From: Sneathiella litorea
GTDB lineage: Bacteria; Pseudomonadota; Alphaproteobacteria; Sneathiellales; Sneathiellaceae
Direction: 5' to 3'
Assembly (NCBI RefSeq): GCF_009882915.1
Contig: NZ_WTUW01000002.1
Span: forward strand, 196,693-260,692
Length of the DNA stretch: 64,000 bases
A program made the translations under genes and the position numbers. The notes below the pieces were generated by a model. That model saw nothing but the letters and a program-made list of their open reading frames with translations. It searched no databases and was not told the origin of the DNA. The stretch's first letter is position 1; every line of letters begins with the position of its first letter. Positions 44,157 to 56,644 of this stretch are shown here, in pieces.

Positions 44157-45560
44157 CTACATGTGGATGACCTTGCCATAGGCGTCAAGCACAGATTCAT
44201 GCATCGCCTCGGATATCGTCGGATGCGGGAAGATCGAATGCATCAACTCAACTTCCGTCGTCTCCAGCGTTTTGGCAATGCCATAGCCCTGAATAAGCTC
44301 TGTTACCTCCGCACCGATCATATGCGCGCCCAGCATCTCGCCGGTTTTCGCGTCAAAAATCGTCTTGATCAGGCCTTCCGCCTCACCAAGCGCAATGGCC
44401 TTGCCGTTTCCGATAAAGGAAAAGCGGCCAACCTTGATATCATAGCCCTTTTCCTTCGCCGCCTCTTCCGTCATACCGACGGAGGCAACCTGCGGATGGC
44501 AATAAGTACAGCCCGGAATGTTGGAAGTGTTGAGCGGATGCACATCCTTCTCACCGGCAATTTTCTCAACGCAGATCACTCCTTCATGGGACGCCTTATG
44601 CGCGAGCCAGGGCGGGCCAGTCAAATCGCCAATGGCGTAGACGCCGGGTTCCCCAGTGCGGGAGAATTCATCGACAACCACATGGGTTTTCTCGACCTTC
44701 ACCTTGGTGCCCTCAAGCCCGATATTCTCGACATTGCCGACAATACCAACGGCGAGGATGACCCGGTCAAAGGTATCAGAAGAGTTTTTATCCTTCTTGT
44801 CCTTGAAGGTGGCCGTAACTTTACCGCCGGATTTTTTAAGTTCAGACACCGTCGTGCCCTTGTGGATGGTCATGCCCTGCTTCTTGAAGGATTTCTCGGC
44901 GAAGGCGGAAATTTCCGCATCCTCTACCGGGAGGATCCGGTCCATCACCTCGACAACCGTAACATCGGATCCCAAGGCGTTGAAGAAGCTTGCAAACTCG
45001 ATCCCGATCGCACCGGAGCCGACAACCAGCAGTTTCTTCGGCATTACGTCAGGAACAAGCGCTTCCTTATAGGTCCAGATCAGCTTGCCGTCCGGCTCCA
45101 GCCCGGGCAGTGTCCGTGCCCGCGCACCGGTGGCAAGGATGATATGTTTGGCAGCGACGGTCGAGACAACCTTGCCGTCCTTGCTGACCTCAACCTTGCC
45201 AGAACCAGCAAGCTTGCCATGCCCGTCGATCACGGTGATCTTGTTCTTCTTCAGCAGATGCTTGACGCCGCCAGAAAGCTGCCCCGCCACCTGACGGGAT
45301 CGCTCCACGGTTTTCTTGAGGTCTACAGATGCCCCCTCGACCTTAATGCCGAATTCATCCGCATGCTTGATCAGGTTGTAGATATCAGCCGTCCGAAGCA
45401 GTGCCTTGGTCGGGATACAGCCCCAGTTGAGGCAGATACCACCCAAATGTTCTCTCTCAATGACGGCAGTCTTCATGCCGAGTTGCGCCGCACGGATCGC
45501 TGCCACATACCCGCCGGGGCCGGAGCCGACAACAACAAGGTCGAATTTTGTATCGCTCAT
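44157..45560 (-). CDS. lpdA: Dihydrolipoamide dehydrogenase (E3)
   Basis: 467 residues. FAD-binding GSGPGGYVAAIRAAQLG near 11-27, redox disulfide in GGICLNWGCIPTKALL near 39-54, NAD-binding VVGSGAIGIEFASFF near 180-194, and the C-terminal His-Glu active site in SIFPHPTISEAMHE near 442-455. It reoxidises dihydrolipoate on E2. It is 10 bp after pdhC and is the last gene of the pdhA-pdhB-pdhC-lpd run before lipA. Confidence 0.97.
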   Translation of the reverse strand: MSDTKFDLVVVGSGPGGYVAAIRAAQLGMKTAVIEREHLGGICLNWGCIPTKALLRTADIYNLIKHADEFGIKVEGASVDLKKTVERSRQVAGQLSGGVKHLLKKNKITVIDGHGKLAGSGKVEVSKDGKVVSTVAAKHIILATGARARTLPGLEPDGKLIWTYKEALVPDVMPKKLLVVGSGAIGIEFASFFNALGSDVTVVEVMDRILPVEDAEISAFAEKSFKKQGMTIHKGTTVSELKKSGGKVTATFKDKKDKNSSDTFDRVILAVGIVGNVENIGLEGTKVKVEKTHVVVDEFSRTGEPGVYAIGDLTGPPWLAHKASHEGVICVEKIAGEKDVHPLNTSNIPGCTYCHPQVASVGMTEEAAKEKGYDIKVGRFSFIGNGKAIALGEAEGLIKTIFDAKTGEMLGAHMIGAEVTELIQGYGIAKTLETTEVELMHSIFPHPTISEAMHESVLDAYGKVIHM

Positions 45561-45570
45561 GTCCGGTTCC

Positions 45571-46905
45571 TCACAACATCATGGTCAAAGGCTCTTCAAT
45601 GTAACCCTTGAAATGTTTCAACAATTCAGCGCCCAACGCGCCGTCAATCACCCGGTGATCACAGGAAAGCGTCACGCTCATCATGGTCGCCATAGCGAGC
45701 GCACCGTCTTTGACGACAGGGCGCTGTTCCCCAGTACCAATCGCAAGAATGGCAGACTGCGGCGGGTTGATCACCGCGGAGAATTCCTTGATCCCAAACA
45801 TACCGAGGTTCGAGATAGAGAAGCAGCCGCCCTGATATTCCTCTGGCATCAACTTGCCCTCTTTCGCGCGGCCCGCCAATTCCTTCATCTCATTGGAAAC
45901 AACGGCAAGACCTTTCTGGTCCGCATTTCGAACAACCGGGGTAATCAGGCCACCCTCAATCGCCACAGCGACCGAGACATCAAAATCCTTATATTGCAGG
46001 ATCTTGTCACCGCCCCAGCAGGCATTGGCTGTTGGCACCTTCTTCAGTGCCAAGGCAGAGGCGCGGATAATAAAGTCATTGACCGAAATCTTGTAGTCAT
46101 CGGAACGCGCATTCAGCTCTTTGCGCATGGCCAACAGGTTATCCAATTCACACTCAATGGTAAGATAAAAATGTGGAATGGTCTGTTTTGCCTCTGACAG
46201 CCGACGCGCGATGGTCTTGCGCATACTGGTAAGCGGTATTTCCTCGTAATTGCCTTCCGGCGGAGGTGTTGCGGCTTGAGGTGCAGGTGTCGTGGCCGCC
46301 TTTTCTGGCGCCGCTGCCGCTTTTGCACCACCGGACGCGATGGCTTTTTCAACATCCGCCTTAATGATCCGGCCATGCGGACCGCTGCCCTTGATGGACT
46401 TAAGGTCGAGTCCCTCGTTCGCGGCAATCCGGCGGGCTAGCGGACTTGAGAAAATACGCTCGCCATCCTTCGTCACCGGCGCCGGTCCACTGCTACCTTT
46501 AGTATCCGGGGCGACGCTTTGCTTCTCCGGTTTTGGGGTATCGTCTGCGGATTTATTTTTCCCACCTTTTTCGGCATCATCCTTTGACGCGCCGTCAGAT
46601 TCTTCCCGGGCTGGTTCCGGAGCCGATCCGGCATCGAAACCATCGAGGGCGGATGCATCCTCCCCCTCCTCCAGCAGGATCGCTATCGGCGTATTCACGG
46701 CGACATTTTCGGTACCGCCCGGAATAAGAATTTTCCCGAGTGTTCCCTCGTCAACCGCCTCAACCTCCATGGTTGCCTTGTCGGTTTCAATTTCGGCAAG
46801 AACGTCGCCGGAGGAAACAGTATCACCCTCTTTCGCCTGCCAGTTGGCGAGCTTTCCCTCCGTCATGGTCGGTGAAAGGGCCGGCATTGTGATGGTAATT
46901 GGCAT
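45571..46905 (-). CDS. pdhC: Pyruvate dehydrogenase E2, dihydrolipoamide acetyltransferase
   Basis: 444 residues. One N-terminal lipoyl domain (1-80) with lipoylated Lys in [12 protein letters not shown], an acidic and Pro/Ala-rich linker, a peripheral-subunit-binding domain (about 150-190, [27 protein letters not shown]), and a second Ala/Pro linker. The catalytic domain (from about 225) ends in [19 protein letters not shown] with the active His and Asp. It transfers acetyl groups to CoA and forms the complex core. 11 bp separate it from pdhB. Confidence 0.97.
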   Translation of the reverse strand: MPITITMPALSPTMTEGKLANWQAKEGDTVSSGDVLAEIETDKATMEVEAVDEGTLGKILIPGGTENVAVNTPIAILLEEGEDASALDGFDAGSAPEPAREESDGASKDDAEKGGKNKSADDTPKPEKQSVAPDTKGSSGPAPVTKDGERIFSSPLARRIAANEGLDLKSIKGSGPHGRIIKADVEKAIASGGAKAAAAPEKAATTPAPQAATPPPEGNYEEIPLTSMRKTIARRLSEAKQTIPHFYLTIECELDNLLAMRKELNARSDDYKISVNDFIIRASALALKKVPTANACWGGDKILQYKDFDVSVAVAIEGGLITPVVRNADQKGLAVVSNEMKELAGRAKEGKLMPEEYQGGCFSISNLGMFGIKEFSAVINPPQSAILAIGTGEQRPVVKDGALAMATMMSVTLSCDHRVIDGALGAELLKHFKGYIEEPLTMML

Positions 46906-46916
46906 TTTCGCCCCCT

Positions 46917-48320
46917 TTAATCGCGATAACAGACAGATTTAGCCGCCGCCACAACTTCATCGGCATTGGGCAAGGCCAGTTTTTCAAGATTAGCTGCATA
47001 CGGCATCGGCACATCCTTGCCTGAAACCCGGAGAACCGGTGCATCCAGGTAGTCGAAGGCGTGATGCATAATCTGCGCTGTTATTTCGGCGCCGATACCG
47101 CTTTGCGGCCAGCCCTCCTCAACGGTGATGCATCGGTTCGTCTTGCGGACGGAGGCCAACACCGTTTCCATATCCATAGGGCGAATAGTTCGAAGGTCGA
47201 TCACTTCAGCAGAAATATTTTCTTCGGCAAGCTTGTCCGCCGCCTCTAGCGCATAACGCATCCCCATCGCAAAGGAAACAATGGTCACATCGTCGCCGGG
47301 ACGCTCGATCTTCGCCTTGCCGATAGGCAGGACAAAATCATCCATTACCGGCACGTCGAAACTCTGGCCATAGAGAATTTCATTCTCCAGGAAGATGACC
47401 GGGTTCGGATCGCGGATCGCCGCCTTCAAGAGCCCTTTGGCATCCGCCGCCGTATGGGGCGCAATCACGATCAGCCCCGGCACATGTGAATACCATGCGG
47501 CATAGCATTGAGAATGCTGCGCGGCAACACGGGACGCCGCGCCATTGGGCCCGCGAAAAACCATCGGGGACGCCATCTGGCCACCTGACATATAGCGCGT
47601 CTTGGCCGCCGAGTTGACAATCTGGTCGATCGCCTGCATAGCGAAGTTGAAGGTCATGAACTCAACAATTGGCCGCAGACCATGGAACGCCGCGCCGACA
47701 CCGACACCGGCAAATCCATGCTCGGTAATCGGCGTGTCGATTACCCGGCGACCACCGAACTCATCCAGTAATCCTTGCGTGACCTTATAGGCGCCCTGAT
47801 ATTCGGCAACTTCCTCACCCATGATAAATACGCGCTCGTCTTTGCGCATTTCCTCTGCCATGGCATCACGTAAAGCCTCGCGAACGGTCATCTTGACCAT
47901 TTCCGTACCTTGCGGAATCTCTCCGCTTGCATCATAGGCATCAGGCGTATCGGAGACACTCACGCGGGGCGCAGGAGCAGCATCATCGTCGCTATCGTCG
48001 GCGTCTTTCTCATAAGTTTCCGATGACGTAGATGGTGCGGCGCTTGGTGAGAAACCATCCAGATCACTGTCATCCTCCCCTTCTTCCAGGAGAACCGCAA
48101 TCGGTGTATTCACCGCAACATTATCAGTATCGCCCTCAATCAGTATCTTACCGATTTTTCCTTCATCCACCGCTTCAACTTCCATGGTCGCCTTGTCGGT
48201 CTCGATTTCGGCCAGCACATCACCGGAACTGACCGTATCGCCCTCCTTGACCATCCAGCGGGCCAGCTTGCCTTCCGTCATCGTCGGCGATAGCGCCGGC
48301 ATCAAAATTTCTGTTGGCAT
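46917..48320 (-). CDS. pdhB: Pyruvate dehydrogenase E1 beta with N-terminal lipoyl domain
   Basis: 467 residues. An extra lipoyl domain (1-80, [17 protein letters not shown]) nearly identical to that of the neighbouring E2 is joined by an acidic linker (85-140) to the transketolase-type E1 beta body ([15 protein letters not shown] near 148, [17 protein letters not shown] near 168, [14 protein letters not shown] near 275). This fused form is known from alphaproteobacteria. With PdhA it decarboxylates pyruvate using thiamine diphosphate. Confidence 0.97.
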   Translation of the reverse strand: MPTEILMPALSPTMTEGKLARWMVKEGDTVSSGDVLAEIETDKATMEVEAVDEGKIGKILIEGDTDNVAVNTPIAVLLEEGEDDSDLDGFSPSAAPSTSSETYEKDADDSDDDAAPAPRVSVSDTPDAYDASGEIPQGTEMVKMTVREALRDAMAEEMRKDERVFIMGEEVAEYQGAYKVTQGLLDEFGGRRVIDTPITEHGFAGVGVGAAFHGLRPIVEFMTFNFAMQAIDQIVNSAAKTRYMSGGQMASPMVFRGPNGAASRVAAQHSQCYAAWYSHVPGLIVIAPHTAADAKGLLKAAIRDPNPVIFLENEILYGQSFDVPVMDDFVLPIGKAKIERPGDDVTIVSFAMGMRYALEAADKLAEENISAEVIDLRTIRPMDMETVLASVRKTNRCITVEEGWPQSGIGAEITAQIMHHAFDYLDAPVLRVSGKDVPMPYAANLEKLALPNADEVVAAAKSVCYRD

Positions 48321-48350
48321 TTATTTCGTCCTTCTCAAGCTGATCGGCGC

Positions 48351-49394
48351 TCAGGCCAAAACATCCGTATAAAGCTCTTCCGGCTGTGGTTCCGGACTGT
48401 TCTGGGCAAATTCGACAGCATCGGCAATTATAGCCTTGATCTTGCGGTCGATCTCCTTGAGTTCCTCTTCTGTATTGACTTTCTTATCCAGCATAATCTG
48501 ACGCAGATGATCGATCGGGTCATGTTCCGCGCGCTTCTTGTTGACTTCCTCTTTAGAACGGTACTTCGCCGGATCAGACATGGAATGGCCACGATAGCGA
48601 TAGGTTTTCATTTCAAGGATATAGGGGCCTTTTCCTGCACGCACCCAATCAACCGCTTTCTTGCCGGCAGCAGCAACGGCAAAAACATCCATGCCGTCAA
48701 CCTGTTCCCCTGGAACATTGAAGCTGTCCCCCCGCTTGTATAGTTCCGTCTGGGCGGAGGAGCGCTTGACTGATGTTCCCATCGCATATTCATTATTCTC
48801 AATGACATAGACGACCGGCAAGCTCCAGAGTTCCGCCATATTGAAGCTCTCATAGACCTGGCCCTGGTTCACGGTACCATCGCCCATATAGCAAAGCGTA
48901 ATATCCTCGCTTTTCTGGTATTTCTGGCTGAAGGCCAATCCTGTGCCGAGCGGTACACAGGCACCAACAATGCCATGACCACCATAGAAGTTGGCCTCTT
49001 TCGAAAACATATGCATCGAGCCGCCCTTCCCTTTGGAATAGCCACCCTCACGTCCGGTCAATTCCGCCATAACGCCTTTCGGGTCCATACCGCAGGCCAA
49101 CATATGGCCATGATCCCGATAAGAGGTGATCACGGCATCATCATCCGTAATGGCTGACTTCATGCCGACAACCACAGCTTCCTGACCAATATAAAGATGG
49201 CAGAAACCGCCGATCAGCCCCATGCCATAGATCTGCCCGGCCTTCTCCTCGAACCGGCGGATAAGCAGCATGTCATAGTAAAATTTCTGGATTTGTTCGT
49301 CAGAAAACTTCGGGGCCGCCTTACGCGCGCCCCCCGTAGACTTCTTCGCAGTCGACGAAGATGATTTCGCCCTGCTTGCGGCTTGACGTGCCAT
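48351..49394 (-). CDS. pdhA: Pyruvate dehydrogenase E1 alpha
   Basis: 347 residues from the ATG at 49394, with a GGGAGA site. An alternative start 12 bp upstream is possible. The Ala/Lys/Ser-rich N-terminal tail (1-28) is followed by the E1 alpha fold: LIRRFEEKAGQIYGMGLIGGFCHL near 44-67, thiamine-diphosphate motif GDGTVNQGQVYESFNMA near 168-184, and the phosphorylation-loop equivalent YRGHSMSDP near 267. It is first gene of the pdh operon. Confidence 0.97.
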   Translation of the reverse strand: MARQAASRAKSSSSTAKKSTGGARKAAPKFSDEQIQKFYYDMLLIRRFEEKAGQIYGMGLIGGFCHLYIGQEAVVVGMKSAITDDDAVITSYRDHGHMLACGMDPKGVMAELTGREGGYSKGKGGSMHMFSKEANFYGGHGIVGACVPLGTGLAFSQKYQKSEDITLCYMGDGTVNQGQVYESFNMAELWSLPVVYVIENNEYAMGTSVKRSSAQTELYKRGDSFNVPGEQVDGMDVFAVAAAGKKAVDWVRAGKGPYILEMKTYRYRGHSMSDPAKYRSKEEVNKKRAEHDPIDHLRQIMLDKKVNTEEELKEIDRKIKAIIADAVEFAQNSPEPQPEELYTDVLA

Positions 49395-49681
49395 GATATC
49401 TCCCATTCAAAAAAGCCCGGATGCTTCCCTGCAACTCCCGGCGTGCACTAATACATAGCAGAAATGTGGCGGACCGGACAGCGTTAGACAAGCACAATTT
49501 GTAAATTACTCATAATTCAGTTAATTTATTGAAAATACCGTTAAAGCACAACAATTTAACTGAAAATAAGTTAATAAATTCCAGGAAATTACAAAGTTAA
49601 AGTTTGGCCTGTTTTTACGAAATAAACAGAAAGCTAAACCAACGCACAGGAAATATTAAATCAACCGGATTTAAACACCGT

Positions 49682-49993
49682 CTATTTCAGGTAGATAACA
49701 ATCTCATCGGGGTGCGCGAGACCCAAAACATCCCGACTACGTTCTTCCAGCATGTCAATATCGAGATTCTCCGGTTGCAACAGAGCGACGCGTTTTTCAA
49801 GCGCTGCCTTTTCAGCTTCGGTGATCTCATAAACTGCTTCGGCCCGGTCAATTTCATGCTGAAGCTTGAGATAGGCAAAAAGACCCCGATCACCCTCAAT
49901 CAGGTGGTAACTGAAATAGGCAACAGCCAGAATCCCGAGGATCGGCCCGGCCCCAGCTTTTGCGCGTTTTCTTATCTCAAGACTAACAATCAT
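49682..49993 (-). CDS. ftsB: FtsB/DivIC-like septum formation initiator
   Basis: 103 residues. A short basic cytoplasmic tail and a membrane helix at about 18-36 (GPILGILAVAYFSYHLIEG) are followed by a coiled coil (45-75, EAEKAALEKRVALLQ) and a short C-terminal segment (LGLAHPDEIVIYLK). This is the standard layout of FtsB, which links FtsL and FtsQ in the divisome. It lies upstream of pdhA and downstream of eno, as often in this class, but a lysozyme and a methyltransferase gene intervene here. Confidence 0.88.
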   Translation of the reverse strand: MIVSLEIRKRAKAGAGPILGILAVAYFSYHLIEGDRGLFAYLKLQHEIDRAEAVYEITEAEKAALEKRVALLQPENLDIDMLEERSRDVLGLAHPDEIVIYLK

Positions 49994-50108
49994 TTGTGGA
50001 GTGAATCAAATACCTGACTCGAGGTCAACCGTTAAATTGACATATAGACAAATTAGTTGCAAATATTCTGCTAATTCCCCGAAATCCATCAATTTCTCAT
50101 GATCGTAC

Positions 50109-50606
50109 TCAGAAGTATAAGCCGCTTTTAAAAAGCGCCCCCTCTTTCTCCCGCCGTGCCTTCAGGACAGATGAGACCTCTTTTCCTGTCCCGAGATGAG
50201 CCCACCGGACAAAACCCGAAAACAGGCCCTTTTTATTTCCCGCATAAATCCAACGTCCCAGCTCTGGCGGTACAGAGCCATAATCTCCGATATTTAGTTT
50301 CTTCAACAGGGTGGACGACTTAAAGGCGCCCTCCCCAACATTAAATGTAAAAGATACGAGCGCATCGAACTGATTTTGCTGCAGTTCTACCATTACAGAG
50401 GCATTTACCCTGTCGACCGCCCATTTAATGTCTGCATTGAAGTAGGAATCTGCCTGCGACTGTGAGATCGTCTCCCCAGCCTTTACATCCCCCGTATGTC
50501 CATAACCGATAGTCATCACACCGGTACCGTCGTCATAAGCCGTGAGTTTCAAACCTTCAAATTGCTTGATGAATTCCGCTCCCTTCGGGGAAAGCTGTTG
50601 CAACAT
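50109..50606 (-). CDS. Phage-type lysozyme (GH24 muramidase)
   Basis: 165 residues, T4-lysozyme family. The catalytic spacing E17-x8-D26-x5-T32 (in FEGLKLTAYDDGTGVMTIGYGHT) is canonical, followed by the VELQQNQFDALVSFTFNVGEG element near 73-93. No signal peptide or signal-anchor is present. The C-terminal region after GLFSGFVRW has about 14 extra residues before the RREKEGALF helix compared with most endolysins. No holin, spanin or other phage gene is nearby. It is probably a captured endolysin or a cell-wall enzyme needing another route out of the cell. Confidence 0.9.
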   Translation of the reverse strand: MLQQLSPKGAEFIKQFEGLKLTAYDDGTGVMTIGYGHTGDVKAGETISQSQADSYFNADIKWAVDRVNASVMVELQQNQFDALVSFTFNVGEGAFKSSTLLKKLNIGDYGSVPPELGRWIYAGNKKGLFSGFVRWAHLGTGKEVSSVLKARREKEGALFKSGLYF

Positions 50607-50753
50607 AATTGATCTCCTGTTGTTACAAAATAGCCTCCTATAGATGTTGTTATTTAGATATAATGCAACTTATAATTGTTTAAATTTGATGACTGATAGT
50701 GCATTCAGCCTAAAGTTCGATGTCTGCTCGGATTTATCCCAACAGGTTAAACT

Positions 50754-51374
50754 CTAGGAAGGAAGTTTTTGTGCCAACAGGATTGTACGAAACATACAGT
50801 TCGGGTCCTCGGGTCGAAAATTGACGACCTTCAGTCCACAGGTTTCCAGGATTGTCGTGTATTCTTTGATGGAAAGGCTGGCGTGATAAACAGCATCGTC
50901 CCCGACTTGCCCTGAAACCTCGCCATCATCGGCCCCTACAGTCAGCAAGAGCGCCCCCAAGGGGTGAAGTTGTTCAGCAATTTTTGGGAGAACCGACCTC
51001 TGCTCGGCGCGGGTCAGATGAAAGAAGCTGTCCCATCCGATGATGCCGTGAAACCGCTCCGGCATATCTAGGGCGCGCATGTCCATCTGGCGCCAGTCAC
51101 CATCGGGAAATTTTCCGCGTGCGAGGCGAAGCATCGCGGCAGACGCATCAACACCGGTAAGAACGTATCCTTTGGAGATAATATAACTTGCGATGGGGTC
51201 GCCCGCGCCACATCCCAAATCAAGGACATTTCCCTTATCAGGGACGAAAGAGAGGAACCGGTCAAGCCAGTTCCTCTCAAACAGAGTTTTTAATCGCTCC
51301 GCGTCAAAACGGTCAGCATTTCGCTCATAGACATCCTGCGTTGTCTTTGCAAGGTCCGAAAGCGAGAGCGTCAA
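50754..51374 (-). CDS. Class I SAM-dependent methyltransferase
   Basis: 206 residues. SAM-binding motif I VLDLGCGAGDPIASYII near 50-66, a motif II acidic end (LTGVDASAAML near 72-82), and WRQMDMRALDMPERFHGIIGWDSFFHLT near 94-121. The rest follows the Methyltransf_11/25 fold. It is a small cytosolic enzyme of unknown substrate. Only 8 bp separate its start from the eno stop, so it is probably co-transcribed with eno. Confidence 0.88.
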   Translation of the reverse strand: MTLSLSDLAKTTQDVYERNADRFDAERLKTLFERNWLDRFLSFVPDKGNVLDLGCGAGDPIASYIISKGYVLTGVDASAAMLRLARGKFPDGDWRQMDMRALDMPERFHGIIGWDSFFHLTRAEQRSVLPKIAEQLHPLGALLLTVGADDGEVSGQVGDDAVYHASLSIKEYTTILETCGLKVVNFRPEDPNCMFRTILLAQKLPS

Positions 51375-51382
51375 GTTGGGGT

Positions 51383-52678
<1,296 letters not shown>

Positions 52679-53512
52679 CTAGAGGTTTTTGGCGAGATTA
52701 TCGAATTTTTGCAGCGTGGCAAGCAAACCTTCCAACTGGTCAATTGGTACCATGTTCGGGCCATCAGACGGGGCGTTATCCGGATCCTGATGAGTTTCCA
52801 TAAACACCATGGCAACCCCAACGGAAACGGCTGCGCGCGCCAACACAGGCACGAACTCCCGCTGTCCACCCGACGTTGTTCCCTGCCCGCCCGGCTGCTG
52901 CACGGAATGGGTGGCATCAAAGACTATCGGCTGTCCGGTCTGTTCCGCCATGATGGCGAGACTCCGCATATCGGAAACAAGCGTATTGTAGCCGAAACTC
53001 GCCCCGCGCTCAGTCAAAAGAACGCGGTTATTACCCGCACTGGTCAACTTGTTGGCGACATTTTTCATGTCCCAAGGTGCCAAAAACTGCCCTTTCTTGA
53101 CATTGACGACCTTGCCAGTAGCGGCAGCGGCGAGCAGAAGGTCTGTCTGGCGGCAGAGAAAAGCGGGAATTTGCAGAACATCCACCGCATCGCCCAACGC
53201 CGCGCAATGCTCCGGCAGATGCACATCGGTAAGGACCGGAATGCCAAACTCGCTCCGGATCCGTTCAAACACCGGGATAGCACCCTCCAGACCGAGTCCT
53301 CGCTCCGCCGTGTGCGATGTCCTGTTTGCCTTGTCGAAGGAGGTCTTGTAGACAAGCCCCATGCCGAGTTTTTGCGTCATCTCGAAAAGCCGGCCCGCCA
53401 TATCTACGGCATGGACCATGCTTTCCATCTGACAGGGCCCCGCGATCAGGGCGAGCGGCAAATCGTTCCCTACGGTAATATCGCCGATTTGAACGTGGTG
53501 CATTTCAGTCAT
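52679..53512 (-). CDS. kdsA: KDO-8-phosphate synthase
   Basis: 277 residues, DAHP-synthase-like TIM barrel. ALIAGPCQMES near 22-32, YKTSFDKANRTSH near 55-67, TDVHLPEHC near 95-103, LTERGASFGYNTLVSDMRS near 165-183, and DATHSVQQPGG near 198. It condenses phosphoenolpyruvate with arabinose-5-phosphate to make the lipopolysaccharide sugar KDO. It lies between pyrG (2 bp) and eno. Confidence 0.97.
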   Translation of the reverse strand: MTEMHHVQIGDITVGNDLPLALIAGPCQMESMVHAVDMAGRLFEMTQKLGMGLVYKTSFDKANRTSHTAERGLGLEGAIPVFERIRSEFGIPVLTDVHLPEHCAALGDAVDVLQIPAFLCRQTDLLLAAAATGKVVNVKKGQFLAPWDMKNVANKLTSAGNNRVLLTERGASFGYNTLVSDMRSLAIMAEQTGQPIVFDATHSVQQPGGQGTTSGGQREFVPVLARAAVSVGVAMVFMETHQDPDNAPSDGPNMVPIDQLEGLLATLQKFDNLAKNL

Positions 53513-53514
53513 GT

Positions 53515-55155
<1,641 letters not shown>

Positions 55156-55236
55156 TTATAACCAATTCTGTATTCGACGTGAAGTAAAAGAGGCGGCAAT
55201 TTTGCCGCCTCCGAATTTTTTTGTGAAAGACCCCGG

Positions 55237-55578
55237 TTATTCCGACAAGGGAGCCGTGGGCTCCGCCGGGGCTGCGGGGACCGTCGGCAGCGCCTGCCCA
55301 GAGGAGTCCGTAGTCGATGCCGGAGTATCAAGGATTGACGTCGGCTCAGAATGCGTGCCGCTGACAATCGCAAGCAAGATACTCGTCAACATAAAGGCTG
55401 CAGCCAGCCCCGCGGTTGTTCGGGTCAACAGGTTGGCCGCTCCACGACTTGTCATCGCGCCGCCACCGCCACCGATACCCAATGCTCCACCTTCGGAGCG
55501 CTGTAACAGCACAACCCCGATAAGGAAGAGTGCTATCATAATGTGAATGACCAGAAGGACAGTTTCCATTCTCTTCAA
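55237..55578 (-). CDS. secG: Preprotein translocase subunit SecG
   Basis: 113 residues. Two membrane helices (about 5-24 and 52-72) flank a Gly-rich loop LGIGGGGGAMTSRGAANLLTRTTA near 33-55, the SecG signature. A long Ala/Pro/Thr tail (80-113) follows, as in other alphaproteobacteria. It assists SecYE at the inner membrane. It lies between tpiA upstream and pyrG downstream. Confidence 0.94.
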   Translation of the reverse strand: MKRMETVLLVIHIMIALFLIGVVLLQRSEGGALGIGGGGGAMTSRGAANLLTRTTAGLAAAFMLTSILLAIVSGTHSEPTSILDTPASTTDSSGQALPTVPAAPAEPTAPLSE

Positions 55579-55679
55579 ATCCTGACTATCGGCCGGCCCT
55601 CGCCGCCCTGTTCTTCTACAATTGCTGGGCTTCTACACCAAAGTTCGACTGATTGCTAGTAACTTTCCAGCCCTTTTTC

Positions 55680-56438
55680 TCAGATTGAGGTAGCGACAAT
55701 CGGCCAGAAATCCGCAGCCTTCAAACTGGCCCCGCCGACCAACGCGCCATCGACATTCTCGACAGCCATCAATTCCTCGGCATTACTGCCCTTGACCGAC
55801 CCGCCATATAAAAGGCGAACCTGATCCGAATCATTCATCAAGGATCCCAGTTCACTACGAATATGGGCATGAACCACCGCGACATCCAGAGGAGTCGGCG
55901 TTTTCCCCGTCCCGATCGCCCAGACGGGCTCGTAGGCGATCACGGTATTCGCGGCTGTTGCTCCCTCAGGAAGGGAGTTTTTAACTTGATCGCTGATAAC
56001 ATCGAGGGTTTTATCCGCCTCGCGCTCGTCCAACGTCTCTCCAACACAGACAACGGCAATCATGTTCGCCCGCAGCGCTGCTTCCGCTTTCGCCTTAACG
56101 GCAGCATTTGTCTCCCCATGGTCTGCGCGCCGTTCCGAATGACCGACGATGCAATAGCCGGCCCCCGCATCTTTCAGCATTTCCGCTGAAATATCCCCGG
56201 TATGTGCGCCATTTTCCGCAGCATGACAATCCTGTCCACCGATATCAACAGCGTTATCTTCAGCCAATTTTGCCATCTCACGAACCAATGTCGCAGGCGG
56301 ACATATCAGGATATCGCAATTCGGCGCCTTGTGATCGCGCACAAGTTTAACAAGTTCCAGTAATTCATTGCCGGCCGACTTCGCCAGACCATTCATTTTC
56401 CAGTTCCCGGCGATCAGCGGGCGTCGTTGATTTGACAT
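55680..56438 (-). CDS. tpiA: Triosephosphate isomerase
   Basis: 252 residues. AGNWKMNG near 10-17 with the catalytic Lys, [16 protein letters not shown] near 93-108 with the active His, [17 protein letters not shown] near 163-179 with the catalytic Glu, and [14 protein letters not shown] near 208. It interconverts dihydroxyacetone phosphate and glyceraldehyde-3-phosphate. It is divergent from the PpiD-like gene. Confidence 0.97.
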   Translation of the reverse strand: MSNQRRPLIAGNWKMNGLAKSAGNELLELVKLVRDHKAPNCDILICPPATLVREMAKLAEDNAVDIGGQDCHAAENGAHTGDISAEMLKDAGAGYCIVGHSERRADHGETNAAVKAKAEAALRANMIAVVCVGETLDEREADKTLDVISDQVKNSLPEGATAANTVIAYEPVWAIGTGKTPTPLDVAVVHAHIRSELGSLMNDSDQVRLLYGGSVKGSNAEELMAVENVDGALVGGASLKAADFWPIVATSI

Positions 56439-56644
56439 CGTTTTCCCTCAGACTCTTGACACAAATAAGCGTAGATATTGTAAATTCAGATTCATATGCC
56501 ACTTTTTAAGTGAGAAAGATACTGCTTTGCACATTTCCATGTTGCCCCGTTCTACACGGTACCTATAATCTGCGCGCTAAAGCCGGATGGCACATGAACG
56601 AGCTGTGAATTTTTAAACTAACGGGTTACTGGTAAATAAATAAT

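Noticed and set aside
44091-45611. 506-codon plus-strand frame opposite lpdA
   Set aside because: Antisense shadow of a well-conserved dihydrolipoamide dehydrogenase gene. Its translation is His/Arg/Asp-rich and lacks domain structure.
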